Below, piece after piece: positions 24,841-33,253 of a DNA stretch of 37,020 nt; position 1 is the stretch's first letter; the number at the start of each line of letters is the position of its first letter. A program made the position numbers and the translations under genes. The DNA is from an uncultured Bacteroides sp. (lineage in GTDB: Bacteria > Bacteroidota > Bacteroidia > Bacteroidales > Bacteroidaceae). Location: contig USEY01000036.1 of NCBI GenBank assembly GCA_900553815.1, positions 1 to 37,020 on the forward strand, in the 5' to 3' direction. The notes under the pieces were generated by a model that was not told the origin of the DNA, made no database searches, and was given only the letters and a program-made list of their open reading frames with translations.

Positions 24841-26202
24841 ATGGAGAAGTATCAAATTGCCATTATCGGCGGCGGACCCGCCGGATATACGGCGGCCGAG
24901 GCTGCCGGACGGGCGGGACTGAGCGTCGTTCTTTTCGAGAAAAACAGTCTGGGGGGCGTGTGCCTGAACGAGGGGTGCATACCTACCAAGACATTGCTAT
25001 ATTCGGCCAAGACCTACGATAATGCGCGCCATGCGGCGAAGTATGCCGTGTCGGTGGGCGAGGTGGGTTTTGACCTGCCCAAAATCGTGGCGCGCAAGCA
25101 GAAGGTGGTGCGCAAGCTGGTGCTGGGCATCAAGGCCAAGCTGACGGGCCACGGAGTGAAGCTGGTGAGCGGCGAGGCCACGGTGGTGGACAAGAACCAC
25201 GTGCAGTGTGGCGAGGAGACGTATGAGTGCGACAACCTGCTGCTGTGCACGGGGTCGGAGACGTTCGTACCGCCCATTCCGGGTGTGGACGTGGTGCCCT
25301 ACTGGACGCACCGCGACGCGCTGGATTGCAAGGAGTTGCCGCAGAGTCTGGCCATCATTGGCGGAGGTGTCATCGGCATGGAGTTTGCCTCGTTCTTCAG
25401 CAGCCTGGGCGTGAAGGTCACGGTGGCGGAGATGATGGACGAGGTGCTGGGCGGCATGGACAAGGAACTGTCCGGTCTGCTGCGGGCTGAGTATGCCAAG
25501 CGGGGTGTGAAGTTCCTGCTGGGCGCCAAGGTGGTGTCGCTGGTCAAGGTATCGGGCGACGAGGGCGGCGAACAGGTGCAGGTGAACTACGAGGACGCTG
25601 CAGGTGCCGGGTCGGTAGTGGCCGACAAGCTGCTGATGAGCGTAGGACGCCGGCCGGTGCTGAAAGGCTTCGGGCTGGAGAGCCTGGGGCTGGAGCGGAC
25701 CGAGCGGGGCAGCATCGTGGTGGACAAGCAGATGCGTACGTCGGTGGCCGGCGTGTATGTCTGTGGCGACCTGACGGGCTTCTCGCTGCTGGCGCATACG
25801 GCGGTGCGCGAGGCCGAAGTGGCGGTGCATGCCATCTGCGGCGTGCAGGACGAGATGAGCTACCGGGCCATTCCGGGCGTGGTCTACACCAATCCTGAGA
25901 TTGCGGGCGTGGGCGAGACGGAAGAGTCGGCGCAGAAGAAGGGTCTCAGCTATCGGGTGGTGAAGCTGCCGATGGCTTACAGCGGACGCTTCGTGGCCGA
26001 GAATGAGGGTGTGAACGGCGTCTGCAAGCTGTTGCTGGCCGACGACGGCACCGTGCTGGGTGCACACGTGCTGGGCAATCCGGCTTCTGAAATCATCACG
26101 CTGGCGGGCATGGCCATCGAACTGGGCCTGAAGGCGGAGGAATGGAAGAAGATGGTGTTCCCGCATCCTACGGTAGGCGAGATATTTAAGGAAGCGCTTT
26201 GA
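24841..26202 (+). CDS. lpdA: Dihydrolipoyl dehydrogenase
   Basis: The 453-residue flavoprotein has an N-terminal FAD fold (IIGGGPAGYTAAEAA), the redox-active disulfide CLNEGCIPTK with Cys41 and Cys46, an NAD fold (IIGGGVIGMEFASFFSSLGV), the second FAD signature VYVCGDLTGFSLLAHTA and the C-terminal catalytic pair His442/Glu447 in FPHPTVGEIF. It reoxidises dihydrolipoamide in 2-oxoacid dehydrogenase or glycine cleavage complexes. No E1/E2 or gcv genes are adjacent here, so the complex it serves is not shown by context. The region 40-60 nt upstream has TACTATCTTGC, a poor promoter match. Confidence 0.94.
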   Translation: MEKYQIAIIGGGPAGYTAAEAAGRAGLSVVLFEKNSLGGVCLNEGCIPTKTLLYSAKTYDNARHAAKYAVSVGEVGFDLPKIVARKQKVVRKLVLGIKAKLTGHGVKLVSGEATVVDKNHVQCGEETYECDNLLLCTGSETFVPPIPGVDVVPYWTHRDALDCKELPQSLAIIGGGVIGMEFASFFSSLGVKVTVAEMMDEVLGGMDKELSGLLRAEYAKRGVKFLLGAKVVSLVKVSGDEGGEQVQVNYEDAAGAGSVVADKLLMSVGRRPVLKGFGLESLGLERTERGSIVVDKQMRTSVAGVYVCGDLTGFSLLAHTAVREAEVAVHAICGVQDEMSYRAIPGVVYTNPEIAGVGETEESAQKKGLSYRVVKLPMAYSGRFVAENEGVNGVCKLLLADDGTVLGAHVLGNPASEIITLAGMAIELGLKAEEWKKMVFPHPTVGEIFKEAL

Positions 26203-26312
26203 TAATGGTTAATGGTAAATGGTCAGTAGTTAGCGGTAAGTGATTAGCACTCTCTGGATAAATACTTACCATTCACCATTTACCATTAATCATTCACCAT
26301 TAACCACTAACT
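26202..26312. repeat. Long imperfect inverted repeat of ATGGTAA/TTACCAT motifs before the dacB-like gene
   Basis: TAATGGTAAATGGT (26210-26223) has an exact 14-nt complement at 26275-26288. A nested stem GGTAAGT (26235-26241) pairs with ACTTACC (26264-26270), and outer GGTTAATGG/CCATTAACC copies extend it. The whole gap between lpdA and the next gene is thus a large hairpin or cruciform. Repeats of this kind are scattered between genes in many Bacteroidetes. It could end lpdA transcription or structure the downstream leader. Confidence 0.8.
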
Positions 26313-26322
26313 TACATTTACA

Positions 26323-27744
26323 ATGAAGACAAAAATCCTTATGGCCTTGCTGCTATGGCTCTGTGCGGGCACGGCGGGCATGGCTCAGACTGCGGCAGTC
26401 GATTCGTTGCCTGCCCGCATCGACCGACTGGTGGCCGACAAGCTGCCGCAGGGGTCTAACGTAGGCATCTGTGTCTACGACCTGACAACCAACAAGTATA
26501 TTTACCAGTACCAGGCCGACAAGCTGTCGCGACCGGCGTCGACCATGAAGCTGCTGACGGCCATCACGGCCCTCGACCACGAGGGGGGCGACGAACCTTT
26601 CCGCACGGAGGTGTGGTGCAAGGGGCGGATTGAAGGCGACACGCTGCGGGGCGACCTGTATGTGGTGGGCGGCTTCGACCCGGAGTTTGACGAGGCGGCG
26701 CTCGATACGCTGGTGGCGTACGTGGCGCGCAGCCGTTTTTCGGTCATAGCGGGCAAGGTGTATGGCGACGTGTCGATGAAAGACTCCCTCTACTGGGGCA
26801 GCGGCTGGGTGTGGGACGACAATCCCTACTCGTTTCAGCCCTATCTGTCACCGCTGATGTTGTGCAAGGGGGTGGTGAGCCTGACGGTCCGGCCCGGACA
26901 GAAGGGCGAGGCGGCCGAGATAACGACTAGCCCGGCATCGACCTACTACCGCGTGGTGAACCGTACGGTGAGCCGCACGCCGTCGGCCGGACGCTTCCGC
27001 CTGACGCGCAACTGGCTGGAAGAGGGCAACGACCTGCTGGTGTCGGGCAACGTGGCCAGCGCACAGGGCGGCAAGGTGAATGTGCGCGGGTCGGAACGTT
27101 TCTTCATGCACACCTTCGTGGAGCGGCTGCGGGCCAGCGGGGTGGAGTGCGACTCGTGCTACGGCTTCAGTGAGTTCAGCCGCGACAGTACGTCGCGATG
27201 CCTTATCCGCTATGAGACGCCGGTGATGAACGTGGCCGAGCAGCTGATGAAGAAGAGCGACAACCTGAATGCCGAAGCCATGCTTTGCCGTCTGGGCATG
27301 CAGGCCACGGGCAAGAAGCACGTGTCGGCTAGTGACGGATTGTCGGCCATACGGATGCTTATCAAGAAACTGGGTTTTGACCCTGACGACTATAATATGG
27401 CCGACGGTTGCGGCCTGTCCAACTACGATTACCTGTCGCCTCAGTTGCTGGTGGGATTCCTGAAGTATGCCTACTCGCGTACCGGGTTGTTTCAGAAGCT
27501 CTACAAGATTTTGCCCGTGGGAGGCATGGACGGCACGCTGAAGAACCGCATGAAGAAGGGAACGCTGTCCTATCGCAACGTGCACGCCAAGACGGGCTCG
27601 TATACGGGCATCAACAGTCTGGCCGGCTATCTCCAGACCTCCAACGGACACTGGGTGGCCTTTGCCATCATGAACCAGAACGTGATGTCGGGCCGTCAGG
27701 CACGGGCGTTTCAGGATGCGGTGTGCGACGAGATAATCCGCTGA
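26323..27744 (+). CDS. dacB: D-alanyl-D-alanine carboxypeptidase/endopeptidase, PBP4 (S13) family
   Basis: The 473-residue protein has a signal peptide (hydrophobic 5-20, cleavage near GMAQ) and acts in the periplasm on peptidoglycan. All three penicillin-binding motifs of family S13 are visible: SxxK as Ser73-Thr-Met-Lys76 in RPASTMKLL, SxN as Ser312-Asp-Asn314 in KKSDNLNAE, and KTG at 423-425 in HAKTGSYTG. The inserted domain between SxxK and SxN typical of PBP4 is present. Such enzymes trim or cleave peptide cross-links. The gene converges with the AraC regulator, with only 30 nt between the stops. Confidence 0.93.
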   Translation: MKTKILMALLLWLCAGTAGMAQTAAVDSLPARIDRLVADKLPQGSNVGICVYDLTTNKYIYQYQADKLSRPASTMKLLTAITALDHEGGDEPFRTEVWCKGRIEGDTLRGDLYVVGGFDPEFDEAALDTLVAYVARSRFSVIAGKVYGDVSMKDSLYWGSGWVWDDNPYSFQPYLSPLMLCKGVVSLTVRPGQKGEAAEITTSPASTYYRVVNRTVSRTPSAGRFRLTRNWLEEGNDLLVSGNVASAQGGKVNVRGSERFFMHTFVERLRASGVECDSCYGFSEFSRDSTSRCLIRYETPVMNVAEQLMKKSDNLNAEAMLCRLGMQATGKKHVSASDGLSAIRMLIKKLGFDPDDYNMADGCGLSNYDYLSPQLLVGFLKYAYSRTGLFQKLYKILPVGGMDGTLKNRMKKGTLSYRNVHAKTGSYTGINSLAGYLQTSNGHWVAFAIMNQNVMSGRQARAFQDAVCDEIIR

Positions 27745-27774
27745 CCTCTCCTGTTCCCGTCTGCACAGTCCGTG

Positions 27775-28686
27775 TCAGGACTCCTTGGTGCTGTTGCGGT
27801 AATTGGCCGGTGTCATGCCCAGGTGCGCCTTCACGTATTTGCCGAAGAATGACTGGTTGGGAAAGTTGAATTCTTCGGCAATTTCCTTGATGGACTTGTC
27901 CGAGCGTTTCAGCCGGTACTTGATGTGTTCCATGACGCTTTCGTTAATCAGTTCCAGCGGACTTTTGCCGCACGCCTGCCTGATGACTTGCGACAGGTAC
28001 TTGGGCGTGTAGCACAACGCATCGGCAAAATAGGACACCGAGCGGTGCATTCCGTTGTCTTCGGAAAGCAGTTTCAGGAAGCGGCGCAGGATGTGGTCTT
28101 TCAGTTTGATGCTTTCCTGCTCCGGGCAGGCTGCCGATTTCTTCTCCATTTGTCCTATCACTTCGCATAGCAGGGCAGAGAATAGATAGCGCATGGCTTC
28201 GCGGTGGTAGCTGTGTGGTTCGTCGTTCAGTTTTGCCATAATCAGGTCGCGATACAGCTCGAACATCTTTGGAGGGGCACCTTCGCCTGCATTCTTAATC
28301 ATAGGATTCTTGTGTATGTGGATGGCCGTGTTCCAGGTTTCGCGTTCCATCTTGAAGATGCGTTGCAGGAAGCGGGTGGAGAACCCTATGAGTTTCACTT
28401 TGTAGTGCGGGCTCACCATGGCATGGCTGAGGGAAGTGCCCGGCAGTCCGAAAAGCACGTCTCCTTCCTGCAGCTGATAAGTCTTCAGGTTGACATCCAG
28501 CTGAATGCGCCCTTCCAGGCAGATGGCAATAAGCAGGCAGTCCAGCCTTATGGAATCGTTGCTGTTGATGTCTACTCTTTCCAGGCTATTGATGACTACA
28601 AAGTCTTCGTCCATGTAGTCCAGCGGTTGCTGCTTGTTCCTCTTGAAATCTTCTATATTGACGCTTTTAATTTCCGATATTTCCAT
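27775..28686 (-). CDS. AraC family transcriptional regulator
   Basis: The 303-residue protein has an N-terminal cupin-like sensing half (LDVNLKTYQLQEGDVLFGLPG) and a C-terminal double helix-turn-helix of the AraC/XylS type. The second helix-turn-helix reads KSIKEIAEEFNFPNQSFFGKY followed by HLGMTPANYR, the classic AraC signature (first part 20 residues, SIKEIAEEFNFPNQSFFGKY). It is divergent from the RND efflux operon across a 209-nt shared intergenic region, so local control of the pump is likely. That is inferred from position. The inducer is unknown. Confidence 0.92.
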   Translation of the reverse strand: MEISEIKSVNIEDFKRNKQQPLDYMDEDFVVINSLERVDINSNDSIRLDCLLIAICLEGRIQLDVNLKTYQLQEGDVLFGLPGTSLSHAMVSPHYKVKLIGFSTRFLQRIFKMERETWNTAIHIHKNPMIKNAGEGAPPKMFELYRDLIMAKLNDEPHSYHREAMRYLFSALLCEVIGQMEKKSAACPEQESIKLKDHILRRFLKLLSEDNGMHRSVSYFADALCYTPKYLSQVIRQACGKSPLELINESVMEHIKYRLKRSDKSIKEIAEEFNFPNQSFFGKYVKAHLGMTPANYRNSTKES

Positions 28687-28865
28687 CTTGTTCCTTATTT
28701 GTTTTGCAAAGTTGGTAAATAAGTAGGAATTCAGGATGTTCTATTATTCCTTTTTCATGTTTGATATGTCTTATTTATATCTTAAATACTCGTTAAAGAA
28801 AATAAATCGAGAGAAAGGAACGACCTTTAAGACAAATAGGACATAAGCTCCATATTCCTTTCTTC

Positions 28866-28873
28866 TACTTTTG
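28866..28873 (+). promoter_or_regulatory. Putative -7 box of the RND efflux operon
   Basis: TACTTTTG matches TAnnTTTG exactly, 22 nt before the ATG at 28896. The -33 region has no TTTG (it reads in the ACATAAGC stretch), which would suit a promoter needing an activator such as the divergent AraC protein. Confidence 0.55.
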
Positions 28874-28895
28874 TCGGCAATTAGAACATAAGAGA

Positions 28896-30014
28896 ATGAA
28901 CAAAAGTATGACTACATTGAACAAAAACTGGATACGGCTGATGGGAACAGTCGGCTGTATCGTATGTCTGGCATCGTGCAAGCAAGCACCCCAGACGGGT
29001 ATGGCTCCTACTTCGTATGAGATTATGAAGGTTGAGGCTACAGACAAGGTACTCTCTACTTCCTATTCGGCCACCATACGTGGACGTCAGGATATCGACA
29101 TCTATCCGCAGGTGTCGGGCACCATTGAGCGGCTTTGCGTCAGCGAGGGTCAGAAGGTAAGTCGCGGACAATTGCTTTTTGTCATTGACCAGGTGCCTTA
29201 CAAGGCAGCCCTCAAGACAGCGATGGCCAATGTAGAGGTGGCACGTGCTGCCCTGGCTACTGCTGAATTGACTTATAACAGTCAGAAAGAACTGCGCAAT
29301 CAGAAGGTGGTTTCCGAATTCAGCCTGCAAACCGCACAGAATAACTACCTCACCGCCAAGGCCCAGCTGGCACAAGCCGAGGCTCAGGAAGTGAATGCCC
29401 GCAACAATCTGTCCTATACCGAGGTGAAGAGCCCCAGCGACGGTGTAGTGGGAGCACTGCCTTATCGAGTAGGTGCCCTGGTTAGTCCTTCCTTGCCGCA
29501 GCCGCTGACTACGGTGAGCGACAACAGCGACATGTATGTCTACTTCTCCATGACCGAGAACCAGCTGCTGGCCCTGACCCGCCAGTATGGAAACATGGAC
29601 GAGGCTTTGAAGAACATGCCTCAGGTGGAACTGCGCCTGAACGACAATTCCATTTACGACCAGAAGGGAACCATCGAGTCTATCAGCGGTGTCATCGACC
29701 GCAACACGGGAACGGTGATTGCCCGCGTGGTTTTCCCCAACGAGTCGCGTCTGCTGCACAGCGGGGCGTCGGGTACGGTTATCGTACCGAGTATGTACAA
29801 GGACTGCATCGTCATTCCTCAGGGAGCTGCCGTTCAGATGCAGAACAAGTACCTGGTGTATAAGGTTGTAGATGGTAAGGCCGTTTCTACGCTTGTTTCT
29901 GTCAATGAAATCAGCGATGGCCGCGAGTTCATTGTGACGGACGGACTGAAGCCGGGAGAAGAAATCGTGGCAAAGGGTGCCGGACTGTTGCGCGAAGGTA
30001 CACCGGTTAAATAA
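28896..30014 (+). CDS. RND efflux periplasmic adaptor subunit (AcrA/MexA-like lipoprotein)
   Basis: The 372-residue protein has a lipobox CLASC (Cys28), so it is anchored as a lipoprotein like AcrA and MexA. The order of domains is the usual one: a first beta/lipoyl half (TIRGRQDIDIYPQVSGTIER), an alpha-helical hairpin (about 95-150, with LATAELTYNSQKEL), a second lipoyl half (YTEVKSPSDGVVGALPYRVG), a beta-barrel domain and a membrane-proximal C-terminal domain (VTDGLKPGEEIVAKG). It links the inner-membrane pump to the outer-membrane channel. An alternative ATG at 28908 is possible. The permease gene starts 18 nt after its stop. Confidence 0.94.
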   Translation: MNKSMTTLNKNWIRLMGTVGCIVCLASCKQAPQTGMAPTSYEIMKVEATDKVLSTSYSATIRGRQDIDIYPQVSGTIERLCVSEGQKVSRGQLLFVIDQVPYKAALKTAMANVEVARAALATAELTYNSQKELRNQKVVSEFSLQTAQNNYLTAKAQLAQAEAQEVNARNNLSYTEVKSPSDGVVGALPYRVGALVSPSLPQPLTTVSDNSDMYVYFSMTENQLLALTRQYGNMDEALKNMPQVELRLNDNSIYDQKGTIESISGVIDRNTGTVIARVVFPNESRLLHSGASGTVIVPSMYKDCIVIPQGAAVQMQNKYLVYKVVDGKAVSTLVSVNEISDGREFIVTDGLKPGEEIVAKGAGLLREGTPVK

Positions 30015-30032
30015 GGAAGGAGGAAAGAACTT

Positions 30033-33000
30033 ATGAAAGGAAATGTCTTTATCAAACGGCCGGTGATGGCTATTGCCATCTCTATCCTGATAGTAGCCAT
30101 CGGTCTGATATCACTCTTCACGCTGCCTGTGGAACAGTATCCCGACATTGCGCCGCCTACGGTCTACGTATCGGCCAGCTATACGGGTGCTGACGCCGAT
30201 GCCGTGATGAACGGTGTCATCATGCCGCTGGAAGAGAGTATCAACGGTGTGGAAAACATGATTTACATGACCTCCACGGCTACCAACAACGGTTCGGCTA
30301 CCATACAAGTCTACTTTAAACAAGGTACCGACCCTGATATGGCTGCCGTGAACGTGCAGAACCGCGTGACGCAGGCACAGGGACTGCTGCCCGCCGAGGT
30401 TACACAAATCGGTGTGACAACACAGAAGCGCCAGACCAGCTTCCTGCAAATCAACTCACTGGTCTGCACCAACGGCCGCTATGACCAGGCGTTCATCGGT
30501 AACTACCTTGATATTAACGTTGTGCCCCAGATTAAGCGTATTGCCGGTGTGGGCGACGTGATGGCCATGAATGCCCCCTACAGTATCCGTATCTGGATGA
30601 AGCCCGACCGCATGGCACAGTACGGACTGGTGCCTTCGGACATCAGTGCCGTGCTGGCTACACAGAACCTGGAGGCTCCGACCGGTTCGCTGGGAGAGAA
30701 TTCGGACAACGTGTACCAGCTCACCATGAAGTATCGTGGTCGTCTGAAAGAAGTGGCCGACTTTGAGAACATCGTGGTCCGTGCACAGGCTGACGGCTCT
30801 ATCCTCCGCCTGAAAGATGTGGCCGAGGTTGAATTGGGTGCGCTGAGCTATAGCTACGAAGGTGAGATGGATGGCAAGACAGCCATTGCCTTCATGGCCT
30901 TCCAGACAGCTGGCTCTAACGCTACTGCCGTCAATGCCGAAATCACCGCCCTGCTCGACAAGCTGTCGAAAGACCTGCCCGAAGGTCTGGAGTTTGTCAA
31001 CCTGATGAGCTCCAACGACTTCCTCTACGCTTCTATATATAGTATTGTAGAAACGCTGATTATTGCCATCATCCTGGTTATTCTGGTGGTATATTTCTTC
31101 TTGCAGGACTTCAAGAGTACGCTTATCCCGTCTATCTCCATCATAGTTTCGCTGGTGGGTACGTTTGCCTGCCTGATTGCCGCAGGCTTCAGCTTGAACA
31201 TCCTGACCATGTTCGCACTGGTGCTGGCCATCGGTACGGTGGTGGATGATGCCATCGTTGTGGTGGAGGCGGTGCAGGAGAAGTTCGACTCCGGCTATAA
31301 GTCGCCTTACCTGGCTACGAAAGACGCCATGGGCGATGTGACGATGGCCATCATTTCCTGTACCTGCGTGTTCATGGCCGTGTTCATTCCTGTGACCTTC
31401 ATGGGAGGAACGTCCGGTATCTTCTACACACAGTTTGGTGTCACCATGGCTACTTCCGTGGGTCTTTCCATGATTTGTGCCCTGACGCTGTGTCCGGCCT
31501 TGTGCGCCATGCTGATGCGTCCGGCCTCGGGTACCAAGAGCGCCAAGAGTATCAACGGCCGCGTTCGTGCAGCCTACAACGCTTCGTACACAGCCTTGCT
31601 GGGCAAGTATAAGAAAGGAGTGATGTTTGCCATCCACCACCGCTGGATGTGCTGGGCTGCACTGGTAGCTGCCGTTGTACTGCTGGTATTCTTCATGAAC
31701 ACTACCAAGACAGGACTTGTGCCGCAGGAAGACCAGGGCGTTATCATGGCCAACGTCAGCACGGCTCCGGGTAGCACATTGAAGGAGACTACACAGGTGC
31801 TGGACAAGGTGGATGCCATTCTGACCAACACGCCCGAGGTGGCCCACTATCAGCGTGTGGCCGGCTACGGTTTCCTTTCCGGACAGGGTACTTCTTATGG
31901 TATGATTATCGTCCGCCTGAAAGACTGGAGCGAGCGTAAGGGCAGTGAACATTCGTCAGAAGCCGTAATGGGAAGGCTCAACGCACAGTTTGCCCAGATA
32001 AAGGAAGCACAGATATTCTGCTTCCAGTCGCCTATGATTCCCGGCTATGGTATGGGTAACTCGGTGGAACTGAACATGCAGGACAAGACCGGCGGCGACA
32101 TGACCACCTTCTACCACGCCGTGCTGCAATACCTCGGTGCACTGAACCAGCGTCCCGAAGTGGCCATGGCCTATACCACCTATGCCGAGAACTTCCCGCA
32201 AATCTCAGTCGATGTGGATGCCGCCAAGTGTATGCGTGCGGGCATTTCGCCCAACGAGGTACTGAGCGTGCTGGGTAGCTATTGCGGTGGTTCGTACGTT
32301 TCGAACTACAACAAGTTCGGCAAGATGTATCGTGTGATGCTTCAGGCCGACCCCAAATACCGCTTGGACCAGATGGACCTGAACAACATGTTCGTGCGCA
32401 ACGGCACGGAGATGGCGCCCCTTAGCCAGTTTGTCACTTTGAACAAGACCGAAGGAGCCGAAATCAAGAACCGCTTCAACCTGTTCAGTTCCATTTCAGT
32501 CAACGTGAACGTGGCCGAAGGCTACTCTACCGGTGAGGCACAGAAGGCGATTGCCGAGGTGGCCGAACAGATGTTGCCCTCGGGCTACGACTACGAGTAC
32601 GGCGGCATCTCGCGTGAGGAGGCCAATACCGGCCAGATGCAGACGGTGTTCATCTACTCCATTTGCGTCTTCCTGATTTACCTGATTCTGGCTTGCCTCT
32701 ACGAGAGCTTCCTGGTACCGTTTGCGGTCATTCTTTCCGTTCCGTTCGGTATGTTCGGTTCGTTCCTGTTTGCCAAACTCTTCGGAATGGAGAACAACAT
32801 CTACATGCAGACCGGTATGATTATGCTTATCGGCTTGCTGGCCAAGACGGCCATCCTGATTACGGAGTTTGCCATCGAACGCCGACGCAAGGGCATGGGA
32901 CTTATCGAGTCGGCCTACGCTGCCGCCCAGGTACGTTTCCGTCCTATCCTGATGACGGTGCTCACCATGATATTCGGTATGCTTCCGCTGATGTTCTCCA

Positions 33001-33224
33001 GCGGTGCGGGTGCCAACGGCAACTCGTCACTGGGAACCACCGTCGTGGGAGGTATGCTCATCGGAACCCTTGCCCTGCTGTTCGTTGTGCCGGTGTTCTA
33101 CATCATCTTTGAGTACATGCAGGAGAAAATCCGTCCGCATCAGGAGCTCGAAGCCGATGCCCAAGTACTGTTGGAGCGCGAAAGAAGCCTGGCAGAACGT
33201 AGTGGGTTTAACGAAGAGAAGTAG
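30033..33224 (+). CDS. RND multidrug efflux permease (HAE1/AcrB family)
   Basis: The 1063-residue length is typical of AcrB-like pumps. The N-terminus FIKRPVMAIAISILI is the family motif before TM1, followed by a large porter domain starting LPVEQYPDIAPPTVYVSASY. The proton-relay pair sits in VLAIGTVVDDAIVVVEAV of TM4. A second repeat has a matching helix bundle (SICVFLIYLILACLYESF and IMLIGLLAKTAILITEFA) near the C-terminus. It exports small hydrophobic compounds using the proton gradient; the drug range cannot be read from sequence. It is the middle gene of the adaptor-permease-channel operon. Confidence 0.96.
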   Translation: MKGNVFIKRPVMAIAISILIVAIGLISLFTLPVEQYPDIAPPTVYVSASYTGADADAVMNGVIMPLEESINGVENMIYMTSTATNNGSATIQVYFKQGTDPDMAAVNVQNRVTQAQGLLPAEVTQIGVTTQKRQTSFLQINSLVCTNGRYDQAFIGNYLDINVVPQIKRIAGVGDVMAMNAPYSIRIWMKPDRMAQYGLVPSDISAVLATQNLEAPTGSLGENSDNVYQLTMKYRGRLKEVADFENIVVRAQADGSILRLKDVAEVELGALSYSYEGEMDGKTAIAFMAFQTAGSNATAVNAEITALLDKLSKDLPEGLEFVNLMSSNDFLYASIYSIVETLIIAIILVILVVYFFLQDFKSTLIPSISIIVSLVGTFACLIAAGFSLNILTMFALVLAIGTVVDDAIVVVEAVQEKFDSGYKSPYLATKDAMGDVTMAIISCTCVFMAVFIPVTFMGGTSGIFYTQFGVTMATSVGLSMICALTLCPALCAMLMRPASGTKSAKSINGRVRAAYNASYTALLGKYKKGVMFAIHHRWMCWAALVAAVVLLVFFMNTTKTGLVPQEDQGVIMANVSTAPGSTLKETTQVLDKVDAILTNTPEVAHYQRVAGYGFLSGQGTSYGMIIVRLKDWSERKGSEHSSEAVMGRLNAQFAQIKEAQIFCFQSPMIPGYGMGNSVELNMQDKTGGDMTTFYHAVLQYLGALNQRPEVAMAYTTYAENFPQISVDVDAAKCMRAGISPNEVLSVLGSYCGGSYVSNYNKFGKMYRVMLQADPKYRLDQMDLNNMFVRNGTEMAPLSQFVTLNKTEGAEIKNRFNLFSSISVNVNVAEGYSTGEAQKAIAEVAEQMLPSGYDYEYGGISREEANTGQMQTVFIYSICVFLIYLILACLYESFLVPFAVILSVPFGMFGSFLFAKLFGMENNIYMQTGMIMLIGLLAKTAILITEFAIERRRKGMGLIESAYAAAQVRFRPILMTVLTMIFGMLPLMFSSGAGANGNSSLGTTVVGGMLIGTLALLFVVPVFYIIFEYMQEKIRPHQELEADAQVLLERERSLAERSGFNEEK

Positions 33225-33253
33225 TAATTCTTAAAACAAATCCATCAACAGAT

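Noticed and set aside
30456..31952. Minus-strand 498-codon open frame opposite the RND permease
   Set aside because: His/Gln/Gly-rich antisense shadow of a clearly coding permease.
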